Assembly: GCA_013375335.1 (NCBI GenBank)
Contig: JABXJZ010000080.1
Span: 1 to 6,607, forward strand
DNA: 6,607 nt
DNA from: Desulfobacterales bacterium
GTDB taxonomy: Bacteria; Desulfobacterota; DSM-4660; Desulfatiglandales; B25-G16
Reading direction: 5' to 3'
How positions within the stretch are numbered: position 1 is the first letter of the stretch; every line of letters starts with the position of its first letter. The notes under the pieces were generated by a model. The model searched no databases, had not been told where the DNA came from, and saw nothing but the letters and a program-made list of their open reading frames with translations. A program made the position numbers and the translations under genes. Of this stretch, positions 1 through 6,199 are shown piece after piece.

Positions 1-154
1 TGCAGCACCATGGCCACCCATTGGCCTCCGCCCTGCATATTTGAGGTGTATTTAGTCCCTTATGGTGAGTTAAGTCAAGTCAAAATCAGTGCACGTGGGC
101 TGACACGGATATTGTTTCGCGGATCTTATTTTTTCTATTGACAAGGGGGGGCTG
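1..154. other. Upstream stretch without a recognisable gene
   Basis: No convincing coding region is visible. The plus frame starting at base 1 is open until a TGA at 139-141, but its translation resembles no family I know and has low-complexity turns. On the minus strand an ATG at 38-36, preceded by an in-frame stop, opens a frame that runs off the left edge (MQGGGQWVAMVL...). It is too short to judge. The stretch could be the edge of a neighbouring gene or of a mobile element, which would fit the transposon-associated family of the small gene downstream. Confidence 0.3.
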
Positions 155-183
155 TTAACGTAAAGTTACATTATAGCTATAAT
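138..183 (+). promoter_or_regulatory. Two overlapping sigma70-like promoters (candidate)
   Basis: TTGACA at 138-143 is followed after exactly 17 bp by TAAAGT at 161-166, which matches TATAAT at four of six positions. TTAACG at 155-160 is followed after 17 bp by a perfect TATAAT at 178-183. Either could drive the DUF2080-GNAT pair and possibly the whole cluster. If the host is an archaeon, the same AT-rich block could hold a TATA box instead. Bases 161-200 contain only 8 G/C in 40. No experimental start is known, and the distance to the first start codon (278) implies an untranslated leader of roughly 85-105 nt. Confidence 0.4.
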
Positions 184-193
184 ATAGTTATAA
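172..193. repeat. Tandem 11-bp repeat TATAGYTATAA
   Basis: TATAGCTATAA (172-182) is directly followed by TATAGTTATAA (183-193), identical at 10 of 11 positions. Each unit is also near-palindromic: TTATAGCTATAA (171-182) and AGTTATAACT (186-195) are perfect palindromes. An 11-bp period places both copies on the same face of the helix, as expected for a cooperative regulator site. The repeats overlap the candidate -10 box at 178-183, so a bound protein could block transcription. This could also be chance structure in AT-rich DNA. Confidence 0.45.
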
Positions 194-277
194 CTTGTCA
201 AAAGAGATTTCGTCACAACCAGTCATCACGTGTAGGTATGCATTATCAATTTTGATTTTGAAGTAGATGGATAACCT

Positions 278-454
278 ATGAATAACAAAAGAAAAGGCTC
301 GAGTGCAAGAGGTCGGGGCATAAGAAAGGTGAAGTTTGAGGTCTTTGGTGAGGAGATGCTCGAGAAGGAGGTAAAACTGAGCGGCAACAGTGGCCGGATA
401 TATCTCCCACCAGATTGGGTGGGCAAGCATGTAAAGATAGTCAGGATAGATTAG
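278..454 (+). CDS. DUF2080-like small AbrB-type protein (58 aa)
   Basis: A 58-residue basic protein beginning MNNKRKGSSA. Residues 1-18 are rich in Lys and Arg. Residues 33-57 carry the pattern KLSGNSGRIYLPPDWVGK followed by VKIVRI, which I recognise as the signature of the DUF2080 'putative transposon-encoded' family. It resembles the swapped-hairpin DNA-binding fold of AbrB/MazE-type proteins (GNSGRIxLPxxWxGKxV). The family is mainly known from archaea, with bacterial members. ATG at 278 is the first possible start because an in-frame TAA lies at 272-274. No good Shine-Dalgarno precedes it. It ends 16 bp before the GNAT gene, suggesting co-transcription. DNA binding, perhaps at the repeats upstream, is inference. 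The role is unknown, and it could be a leftover from a mobile element. Confidence 0.75.
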   Translation: MNNKRKGSSARGRGIRKVKFEVFGEEMLEKEVKLSGNSGRIYLPPDWVGKHVKIVRID

Positions 455-470
455 CTGAGGGGGTTATTCA

Positions 471-908
471 ATGGAAGATTTCCTGATAAGAAGGCTCGAG
501 GCACGTGATGCCGATGCTATTACCAGGATCCAGGGGGCGATTACAAAGCAGCCCACCACGATAGATTACCAGAATGTCGTTGAGGCAGAGGCAGGCAAAG
601 AGGATAGGGTTAGCTTTGTAGCCGAGCTTGATGGTGAGGTGGTGGGCTATATGATCACCTATATTATCCATGGTGGATTTGGTCTGGAAAAGAGTGCCTG
701 GATCGGGCTCTTCGGTGTTGACCCGAAATATATGGGACGGGGGATTGGAAAGATGATGGCCAGAGAGGTCTTCGAGGCACTCAGGAAGACTGGTATAAGA
801 AATGTCTTTACATCGGTGAAGTGGGACTCAACTGACCTCCTCTCCTTTTTCAAGTCACTTGGATTTAGAAGGTGCGACTTCATTAACTTGGAAAAGGCCA
901 TCGATTAG
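471..908 (+). CDS. GNAT-family N-acetyltransferase
   Basis: A 145-residue single-domain GCN5-related acetyltransferase, a normal length for the family. It begins with the typical beta strand and acidic turn (FLIRRLEARDADAITRI, residues 4-20). A central strand pair follows (VSFVAELDGEVVGYMITY, 47-64). The acetyl-CoA pyrophosphate loop is FGVDPKYMGRGIGKMM (81-96), matching the motif A pattern xxGxGxG. Motif B lies near the C-terminus (SVKWDSTDLLSFFKSLGF, 115-132). A clear ribosome site, GAGGGGG at 457-463, lies 7 bp before ATG 471. It is cytosolic, with no membrane segment. The acceptor is unknown and could be a protein lysine or a small molecule. Next to an aromatic CoA pathway, acetylation control of an acyl-CoA ligase (as with Pat in Rhodopseudomonas palustris) is a reasonable guess, not shown here. 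Confidence 0.85.
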   Translation: MEDFLIRRLEARDADAITRIQGAITKQPTTIDYQNVVEAEAGKEDRVSFVAELDGEVVGYMITYIIHGGFGLEKSAWIGLFGVDPKYMGRGIGKMMAREVFEALRKTGIRNVFTSVKWDSTDLLSFFKSLGFRRCDFINLEKAID

Positions 909-1050
909 GTGTTTGTTCCATGTGGAAAGCAAGGACCTCGAGAGGATAGAGAGGTCTCAAGAATGATACGAAGATTTTTGTGAGTGGCACATGGGAAAAA
1001 TCGAGGGAACAAGGGCAACGGCATAGAATCTTGAGCAGGAGGAAGTGATA
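909..1050 (+). promoter_or_regulatory. Leader before the reductase genes with small inverted repeats
   Basis: This 142-bp gap separates the acetyltransferase from bzdN and is the longest intergenic space after base 277. It contains TTCCA-TG-TGGAA (916-927), a short operator-like inverted repeat 7 bp after the stop codon. It also contains GACCTC (934-939) paired with GAGGTC (951-956) around an 11-nt loop, a weak hairpin with no T-run after it. No convincing open frame or strong -35/-10 pair is seen. It may hold a second promoter or a processing site for the bzd genes. Support is limited to these repeats and the gap length. Confidence 0.3.
1037..1042 (+). promoter_or_regulatory. Ribosome binding site that fixes the bzdN start
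   Basis: AGGAGG at 1037-1042 is a perfect Shine-Dalgarno core. It lies 8 bp before ATG 1051 but only 2 bp before the in-frame GTG at 1045, so ATG 1051 is the likelier start. The difference is two residues. Confidence 0.8.
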
Positions 1051-2193
1051 ATGATAGAGAAATTTCAAGAGTGGTATCAGAACCGACATGATTTTGCAAG
1101 GCGGTGGAAGGAGGAGAACCCTGATGGCAAGGTAGTGGGCTACTTTTGTACCTATGTTCCGGAGGAGATCCTCTATGCGGCAAATATTCTCCCTGTTCGC
1201 ATCTTAGGTGGCCATGAACCACCGGCCCTCGCCACACCGCATGTATTCGACATGTGGTGTCCCTTTTGTCGGGACTGCTTAAGCCAGGGGTTGGCCGGCA
1301 AGTATGATTATTTGGACGGGGTAATGATTGCTCAGTCCTGTCTCCACGTTCGCCAGGCCTTTGGTGCCTGGCAGGTCCATGTACCTACCCCCTGGTCATA
1401 CTACCTGTGCATGCCCAATGCTGTGCGCAGTCCGAGATCGAGGCCTTTTTTCGCAGGGGAACTGGCTGATTTCAAGAAGGCAGTGGAAGACTGGGCGGGT
1501 AAGCCCATAACCGATGAAGATCTTGACAGGGGCATAGATATCCTGAATACCAACCGACGTCTGATGAAGCAGGTCTATGAATTACGGAAGGAAGAGAACC
1601 CGCCCATTACCGGCACAGAGGCCATGACAATGGTCTGGGCCAGCCAGCTCGTAGATAAGAGGGAGCATAGCCTGCTCGTGGAGGAACTTCTGAGGGATCT
1701 TCCAAATCGAAAACTCGACCGAGACCCAGGCGTCCGGCTCATGATCGTGGGCAGTGAGAATGATGACCGGCCGTTTATGGAGATGGTAGAATCAATAGGA
1801 GGCACCTTCGTGATCGATGATCACTGCACCGGATCGAGGTACTTCTGGGATGAAGTCGTTCCTAATGAGAATCGAATCCAGGCGATTGCCGATCGTTACT
1901 GCGACCGTGTGCCCTGTCCCACCAAGGACTTTGGGCAGGAGGATTGGGAGAGGAAGCGGTTTCCGCACATCCTCAACCTGGCTCGAGACTACCGGGTCCA
2001 GGGCGCAGTCTTGATTCAGCAAAAATTCTGTGATCCCCACGAGTGTGATATCCCCAGTTTGAGGCGCTACCTTGAGGGGAACGGCATTCCTTGTTATTTC
2101 CTTGAATTTGAGGTCACCGTTCCCGTGGGACAATTCCGTATCCGCGTTGAGGCATTCATTGAACAGATAACAGCTGAAGAACTGTTTGAGTAA
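1051..2193 (+). CDS. bzdN: Benzoyl-CoA reductase, Bzd-type, subunit N (BcrC/BadD family)
   Basis: A 380-residue subunit of the 2-hydroxyacyl-CoA dehydratase D/FldB-FldC family. With BzdO it forms the module that binds the aromatic CoA ester and reduces the ring by two electrons to a cyclic dienoyl-CoA. Length matches BzdN/BcrC (about 380). Diagnostic features are the N-terminal GYFCTYVPEEILYAANILPVR (30-50), the Cys cluster DMWCPFCRDC (67-76), AQSCLHVRQAF (95-104) and the C-terminal QKFCDPHECDIP (324-335). These hold likely [4Fe-4S] ligands, with C33, C70, C97 and C327 as candidates. The protein is soluble and cytosolic. It starts a tight run of genes, with bzdO 30 bp downstream. The exact substrate (benzoyl-CoA, or methyl- or hydroxybenzoyl-CoA) cannot be read from the sequence. 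The family call is very secure, and the Bzd rather than Bcr naming rests mostly on the whole gene set. Confidence 0.93.
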   Translation: MIEKFQEWYQNRHDFARRWKEENPDGKVVGYFCTYVPEEILYAANILPVRILGGHEPPALATPHVFDMWCPFCRDCLSQGLAGKYDYLDGVMIAQSCLHVRQAFGAWQVHVPTPWSYYLCMPNAVRSPRSRPFFAGELADFKKAVEDWAGKPITDEDLDRGIDILNTNRRLMKQVYELRKEENPPITGTEAMTMVWASQLVDKREHSLLVEELLRDLPNRKLDRDPGVRLMIVGSENDDRPFMEMVESIGGTFVIDDHCTGSRYFWDEVVPNENRIQAIADRYCDRVPCPTKDFGQEDWERKRFPHILNLARDYRVQGAVLIQQKFCDPHECDIPSLRRYLEGNGIPCYFLEFEVTVPVGQFRIRVEAFIEQITAEELFE

Positions 2194-2223
2194 GCAAATT
2201 GTGAAAGCGAGGGAGGCAAGAAG

Positions 2224-3543
2224 ATGGCGAAATACAAAACGAAAGGCTTAGACTGCTGGGAGAGGGCCAAAGAGCTGAGGATAAGATATTATGAGGACTA
2301 CGCTGAGGCCCATGACCGGGCGGCTCTTCGTTGGGAAGGTGGTGCCTGGAGCTTTGACGCTATTCCCCAGGCCCTTGAGGGTAAGGTGCACGTGCTTACC
2401 GAGGAGCCCTACGGAGCGAGCGTTGGGGCCGATCCCAGACTCCAGGTCAAGTATCAGGAGGCAGCAGAAGGCAAGTGGGGCTGTGCACGAGATCTGTGCG
2501 CCTACATGCGCAACTACTGGGGCGGCATAGTGCTTGATGAATATGCCTTTGGGGGGAAGTGGCCGAGGGCAGACTTCATCTTTCAGAACCAGATTTGTTG
2601 TTCCCACTCCAAATGGCTTCAGGTAGCTGATGAAATCTATGGTGGCACTATCCCCTACTTTTGCTTTGATGTGGGGGCAGGGCCGTACGATAGAATAGGC
2701 GAGCGACAGATAAACTACGTGGTTGAGCAACTCTACGATGGCATTGAATTTCTGGAAAAGGTTACCGGGAGGAAAGTCGTTGATGAGAAGCTTATTCAGA
2801 ACGTCCAGAATACCTACCGTTCTGCGTGCTACTGGGCAAAGACATGCGAGCTCAACCAGGCCGTACCAGCTCCACTGGATGAGAAGACGATGTTTTCCCT
2901 GTACGTATTGGGGACTCTGGAGAAGTCAAACAAGGAGATCGCCGACTTCTACGAGAAGGAGCTGTATCCGGAGGTGAAGGATCGGGTAGCCAATAACATC
3001 GCTGCTGTGGCGGGTGAGCAGTGCCGGATGCTGGGTGATAGTCAGCCTCCCTGGGGTTTTCTCAGGATATTCCGTTACCTGGAGACGTATGGTGTGGTTT
3101 CCATCGCAAGCCTTTACACCTTTTCCCTCATTGGGTGGTTCGAGCTGGATGAGAATGGGAACGTTGTGCCGTATCCGACCCTTGAGGAACAAGGCATAAC
3201 CATCAAGGACCGGGACCATGCCTTGAGGCTTTTAGCGGAAGGTGAGCTCAAAGGCAAGCTGATGTGGGCCCCGTTTTATGGAGCCAAATACAAGAATGAG
3301 CTGGTAACGAAGATAGCCAAGCAGTGGAAGTGTGATGCGGCAATACTACACCTTAACCGGGGTTGCGAGGGGACAGCCCAGCACCAGATGGAGATGAAGA
3401 TAGCTTTACAGGAGATAGGTCTACCCGTAATGACCTTTGAGGGGAATATGGCGGATGAGAGGGAGTTTGATGAGGCCCGCGCCAAGAGGCTCATGGATCT
3501 TTTTCTTACTGAGACCTTAGGGCTCAAGAAGATAGCTGATTAA
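2224..3543 (+). CDS. bzdO: Benzoyl-CoA reductase, Bzd-type, subunit O (BcrB/BadE family)
   Basis: A 439-residue partner of BzdN in the substrate-binding module, also of the 2-hydroxyacyl-CoA dehydratase family and close to the usual 430-450 residues. Recognisable blocks are the N-terminal LTEEPYGASVGADPRLQVKY (58-77), WGCARDLCAYMRNYWG (85-100), the Cys pair FQNQICCSHSKWLQ (120-133) and PPWGFLRIFRYLETYG (275-290). The C-terminal signature is HLNRGCEGTAQHQMEM (376-391), followed by KIALQEIGLPVMTFEGNMAD. C126 and C381 are plausible [4Fe-4S] ligands, with a further Cys from C87 or C92. ATG 2224 is preceded by GGGAGG (2211-2216) at 7 bp. bzdP starts 11 bp after its stop. The complete frame with no disrupted motif suggests a working enzyme. 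Confidence 0.94.
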   Translation: MAKYKTKGLDCWERAKELRIRYYEDYAEAHDRAALRWEGGAWSFDAIPQALEGKVHVLTEEPYGASVGADPRLQVKYQEAAEGKWGCARDLCAYMRNYWGGIVLDEYAFGGKWPRADFIFQNQICCSHSKWLQVADEIYGGTIPYFCFDVGAGPYDRIGERQINYVVEQLYDGIEFLEKVTGRKVVDEKLIQNVQNTYRSACYWAKTCELNQAVPAPLDEKTMFSLYVLGTLEKSNKEIADFYEKELYPEVKDRVANNIAAVAGEQCRMLGDSQPPWGFLRIFRYLETYGVVSIASLYTFSLIGWFELDENGNVVPYPTLEEQGITIKDRDHALRLLAEGELKGKLMWAPFYGAKYKNELVTKIAKQWKCDAAILHLNRGCEGTAQHQMEMKIALQEIGLPVMTFEGNMADEREFDEARAKRLMDLFLTETLGLKKIAD

Positions 3544-3554
3544 GGGAGGACAAG

Positions 3555-4385
3555 ATGATCGTTGGAGGAATAGATGTGGGCGGTAAGAACGTCCACGTAG
3601 TAATTATGAAGGATGGTGAAATGCTGGCGAAGGGGGATTCGCCGACAGGAATACAGAAGGCAGAGGCCGCAGAGCGCTTGTACGATGAGGTGCTTGAGCA
3701 GGCCAGTCTCAAGCGAGCGGATGTCGAACGCGTGGTGGCTACTGGGAGTGCGAGCAAGAGGGCTGCCTTTGCTCAGGGTATGATCCCCGATGCCGCGGCC
3801 GATGCCAGGGGTGTAATTCGACTTATATCCTCAGCGAGGACCATCATTGATGTAGGGGCGGAGGAGGGACGGGCCATTAAGGCGAGCCCCGAGGGAAAAG
3901 TCCTTGACTTCGCCATCAATGAGAAATGCGCGGCCGGCACTGGCACCTTTGTCGAGGCCATGGCCAGGGCGCTGGAGATATCGGTGGAGGATATGGCGAG
4001 AATCTCACTTGAGTCCACGCGCTCAATCCCGATGAATGCCCAATGCGCCGTCTTTGGAGAATCGGAAGTGGTCTCGCTGATTCACGCCAAGACAGAGAAA
4101 CGCGATATTGCGCGAGCAGTGCACGATGCAATAGCAGGGAGGATTGCCTCGGTAGCTCGCATCGTGGGGCTGGAAAAGGACGTGGTTGTGATCGGCGGAA
4201 TGGCCAGAAACGTTGGGTTCGTTGAGTCACTAAGGAAGGAGATTGGAATGGATGTGGTGGTGCCCGATGACCCTGACTTTGTGGGAGCTCTGGGAGCTGC
4301 TGCCGCGGCTACAGCCGGAGTGCTGGAGGAAGAGGTCGAGGCGAAGGTGGTAGAAAAGGAAAAATACGAAGAGGGAAAGGCTTAA
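3555..4385 (+). CDS. bzdP: Benzoyl-CoA reductase ATPase/activator subunit P (BcrD/BadG-like)
   Basis: A 276-residue ASKHA-fold ATPase of the BadF/BadG/BcrA/BcrD (HgdC activator) family. It pairs with BzdQ and couples ATP hydrolysis to low-potential electron transfer into BzdNO. Visible motifs are phosphate-1 GGIDVGGKNVHVVIM (4-18), ATGSASKRAAF (62-72), the cluster loop NEKCAAGTGTF (122-132) and NAQCAVFGESEVVSL (161-175). C125 and C164 should be its two ligands to the shared [4Fe-4S] cluster. The adenosine motif is VIGGMARNVGFVESL (212-226). The usual second phosphate motif D(I/V)GGQD is replaced by DVGAEEGRAI (99-108), which I associate with BcrD/BadG-type subunits. The C-terminus (about 258-276) is a short charged tail. 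The ribosome site GGGAGG (3544-3549) is 5 bp before the start, and two stops in a row end the gene (4383-4388). Confidence 0.9.
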   Translation: MIVGGIDVGGKNVHVVIMKDGEMLAKGDSPTGIQKAEAAERLYDEVLEQASLKRADVERVVATGSASKRAAFAQGMIPDAAADARGVIRLISSARTIIDVGAEEGRAIKASPEGKVLDFAINEKCAAGTGTFVEAMARALEISVEDMARISLESTRSIPMNAQCAVFGESEVVSLIHAKTEKRDIARAVHDAIAGRIASVARIVGLEKDVVVIGGMARNVGFVESLRKEIGMDVVVPDDPDFVGALGAAAAATAGVLEEEVEAKVVEKEKYEEGKA

Positions 4386-4403
4386 TAAGGGAGGTGTAGC
4401 GCC

Positions 4404-5333
4404 ATGGCAGAGGAAGCGAAGAAGGAGGAGTACTGGAGATGGCCTGAAGGCGGTTGGGTAAATCCAGATGGTGACTGGAAGAAGGGTAAGACTATCACCG
4501 CCGGGGTTGATGTGGGTTCGGTGAGCTCACAGGCAGTGGTGGCAGTCGATGGCGAGCTCTACGCCTTCAGCAACACACGAACGGGTTCGGATAGCCCTGA
4601 CAGCGCTTGGAAGTGCATGAATATGGCCTTGGAGGGAAGCGATCTGACGGTCGATAACATTGATTACTGCATCGGGACTGGCTATGGCAGGGTAAATGTG
4701 CCCATGGCCCAACGGACGATTACTGAGATAGCCTGCCATGCTCGGGGAGCCAATTTCATGTATGGGCCAGAGGTAAGGACGGTGATGGACATGGGTGGCC
4801 AGGACTGCAAGGCCATCAACTGCGATGACCGGGGCAAGGTCCTCAACTTCATGATGAACGACAAGTGCGCCGCCGGCACTGGACGAGGAATGGAGGTATT
4901 TGCCGACCTCATAAGGGTGCCTGTGTGGGAGATTGGGCCGCGTTCCTTCCAGATCGAGGCGGAACCAGAGATGATAAGCAGCACCTGTGTGGTATTTGCC
5001 AAGACCGAGGTCGTTGGCCTATTAGAGGAAGGGGTGCTTGAGAACGACATAATGGCCGCCTACTGTGCTGCTATGGCACACCGGATAATGGAGTTGCTGA
5101 ATCGTCTCGGTGTGCAGGAGAAATTCGTCATAACCGGCGGCATAGCCAAGAATGAGGGGGTTGTAAAGCGGCTTGAGGAAGAGCTGGGGATCAAGACCGC
5201 TGAGAGGGTCTGGTACAAGCCTGAATATCGCTCCTATCCCTTTGACACCCAGATCGCCGGAGGCCTGGGAGCAGCTCTGTTCGCAGAGGCCATGCTGAGC
5301 AGGGGAAAAGTGAAGAGCGTAAGGAAGGCGTAA
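4404..5333 (+). CDS. bzdQ: Benzoyl-CoA reductase ATPase/activator subunit Q
   Basis: A 309-residue second ATPase of the activator module and paralogue of BzdP. A Trp-rich N-terminal extension (YWRWPEGGWVNPDGDW, 10-25) precedes the ATPase core, as is usual for BzdQ. All core motifs are present: phosphate-1 AGVDVGSVSSQAV (33-45), GTGYGR (91-96), the intact phosphate-2 motif DMGGQDCKAI (129-138), cluster ligands C155 in NDKCAAGTGRG and C195 in SSTCVVFAKTEV, and adenosine motif ITGGIAKNEGV (243-253). Its length argues for the Bzd type, because BcrA/BadF is about 440 residues. The ribosome site GGAGGTG (4390-4396) is 7 bp before ATG 4404. It sits 18 bp after bzdP and 11 bp before the ferredoxin gene. 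Subunit naming (Q rather than another activator) follows gene order and motif state. Confidence 0.9.
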   Translation: MAEEAKKEEYWRWPEGGWVNPDGDWKKGKTITAGVDVGSVSSQAVVAVDGELYAFSNTRTGSDSPDSAWKCMNMALEGSDLTVDNIDYCIGTGYGRVNVPMAQRTITEIACHARGANFMYGPEVRTVMDMGGQDCKAINCDDRGKVLNFMMNDKCAAGTGRGMEVFADLIRVPVWEIGPRSFQIEAEPEMISSTCVVFAKTEVVGLLEEGVLENDIMAAYCAAMAHRIMELLNRLGVQEKFVITGGIAKNEGVVKRLEEELGIKTAERVWYKPEYRSYPFDTQIAGGLGAALFAEAMLSRGKVKSVRKA

Positions 5334-5344
5334 AAGGGAAAGGG

Positions 5345-5659
5345 ATGAAGGCCTTTTTTGGCTTTAAAGATGGCTCTGGTGACTGGTTCGTCATCATTGA
5401 CACGGATAGGTGCAGTGGATGTGGTAAGTGCGCTGAGGCCTGCCCTTCAAATGTGCTTCAAGTAGGTGAGGATGAGTATGACCCTTTCAATGAAGAGCCT
5501 GTGGCGAGTGTAAGGGAGGAGGAACGCAAGAAGATCAGGTATAGCTGCGCTCCCTGCCAACCTGGCTACGGTGAGACCCCCACCCCCTGTATAACTGCCT
5601 GTGAACCAGGAGCCATCTCTCACTCAGAAGGATGGAAGCTTATGTATGGGCGGCAATGA
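5345..5659 (+). CDS. 2[4Fe-4S] ferredoxin, probable electron donor to the reductase (BzdM position)
   Basis: A 104-residue ferredoxin-like protein. The first cluster motif is standard, C23-x2-C26-x2-C29-x3-C33-P (DRCSGCGKCAEACP). The second is stretched, C68-x2-C71-x10-C82-x3-C86, with EPGAI after it. About 35 mostly charged residues (DEYDPFNEEP, VREEERKK) separate the two motifs. An enlarged second-cluster loop recalls the Chromatium/Thauera-type ferredoxins, which have very low potentials and serve benzoyl-CoA reductase. Azoarcus bzdM, also a ferredoxin gene, follows bzdQ in the same way. The start at ATG 5345 has only a weak, G-rich upstream site (AAGGG at 5334-5338). A stretch shared with MvhD/HdrA-linked iron-sulfur subunits is also possible. 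Function as reductase donor is inference from position. Confidence 0.85.
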   Translation: MKAFFGFKDGSGDWFVIIDTDRCSGCGKCAEACPSNVLQVGEDEYDPFNEEPVASVREEERKKIRYSCAPCQPGYGETPTPCITACEPGAISHSEGWKLMYGRQ

Positions 5660-5660
5660 T

Positions 5661-5677
5661 CTCGTTTCCTCCACGAG
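5661..5677 (+). repeat. Short inverted repeat between ferredoxin and mvhD
   Basis: CTCGT (5661-5665) and ACGAG (5673-5677) can form a 5-bp stem with the 7-nt loop TTCCTCC, which is complementary to GGAGG-type ribosome sites. It begins one base after the ferredoxin stop. There is no following T-run, so it is not a typical intrinsic terminator. It may slow transcription or protect the upstream mRNA end, or mean nothing. Confidence 0.25.
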
Positions 5678-5713
5678 CTCTTCCTAGGTGGCTCAATGTC
5701 GTCCTGAAATAAG

Positions 5714-6199
5714 ATGGCTGAATTTCAACCAAGGATAGTGGCCTTTCTCTGCAACTGGTGCTCATATAGAGGCGCTGACCTGGCTGGAACCTCTCGCCTT
5801 CACTATGCGCCGAACGTCCGAACAATCCGAGTCATGTGCAGCGGCTCTATCGACCCTGTCTATGTCCTTAAGGCCTTGCTCGATGGGGTAGATGGTGTTC
5901 TCATTGGGGGCTGTCACCTCGGAAACTGCCATTACCAGAACGGGAACTATAAGGCCATGCGCCGCGTGGAGATCCTGAAGACCATCCTGCGTCAGGTTGG
6001 CATTGATGAGGACCGAATCTGGTTACGGTGGATTGACGCCAGCGAAGGCGGGCTCTTTAGAGACACAGTAAACGAGATGGTTGCCGAGCTCCGGCAAAAG
6101 GATCCTAACCCCATGCGGAAGCCCTGGGAGATGTGGCAGGAAACAGCTGGTATATGGAGGCCCAACGCACTCGACCTACCGCCAAGAGAATCAGAATGA
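5714..6199 (+). CDS. mvhD: MvhD-family [2Fe-2S] hydrogenase/heterodisulfide reductase-linked subunit
   Basis: A 161-residue member of the MvhD (hydrogenase delta / FlpD) family, which passes electrons to the flavin of an HdrA-type protein and is related to BamF of class II benzoyl-CoA reductase. The five expected Cys are all present: FLCNWCSYRGADLAG (C13, C16; 11-25), VMCSGSIDPVYVLKAL (C42; 40-55) and IGGCHLGNCHYQNGNYKA (C67, C72; 64-81). The SGS after C42 replaces the SGR common in methanogen MvhD. Residues 130-161 (Pro/Trp-rich, KPWEMWQETAGIW) extend past the minimal domain. ATG 5714 gives the family-typical N-terminus (MAEFQPRIVAFLCNWC). No strong ribosome site lies directly upstream, only AGGTGG at 5686-5691. 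Its stop overlaps the next start (ATGA, 6196-6199), implying translational coupling. Confidence 0.92.
   Translation: MAEFQPRIVAFLCNWCSYRGADLAGTSRLHYAPNVRTIRVMCSGSIDPVYVLKALLDGVDGVLIGGCHLGNCHYQNGNYKAMRRVEILKTILRQVGIDEDRIWLRWIDASEGGLFRDTVNEMVAELRQKDPNPMRKPWEMWQETAGIWRPNALDLPPRESE

Noticed and set aside
1..141. Open plus-strand frame from the left edge to the TGA at 139-141
   Set aside because: The translation resembles no family I know, has no clear coding character and ends inside an AT-rich region that looks regulatory. It is too short to call as the end of a gene.
934..956. GACCTC...GAGGTC hairpin as a terminator after the acetyltransferase gene
   Set aside because: The stem is only 6 bp with an 11-nt loop and is not followed by a T-run, so it does not meet the pattern of an intrinsic terminator.
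1045..1050. GTG at 1045 as the start of bzdN
   Set aside because: It lies only 2 bp after AGGAGG (1037-1042), whereas ATG 1051 has the normal 8-bp spacing.
1792..2133. Long minus-strand frame inside bzdN, and similar long antisense frames in bzdO, bzdP and bzdQ
   Set aside because: They lie wholly opposite strongly conserved reductase genes, show no family resemblance and are explained by the codon bias of the real genes.
3914..4895. Near-identical stretches TGCGC(G/C)GCCGGCACTGG in bzdP and bzdQ as a DNA repeat
   Set aside because: They encode the same conserved cluster-binding loop (KCAAGTG) in two paralogous ATPases. The similarity is explained by protein homology.
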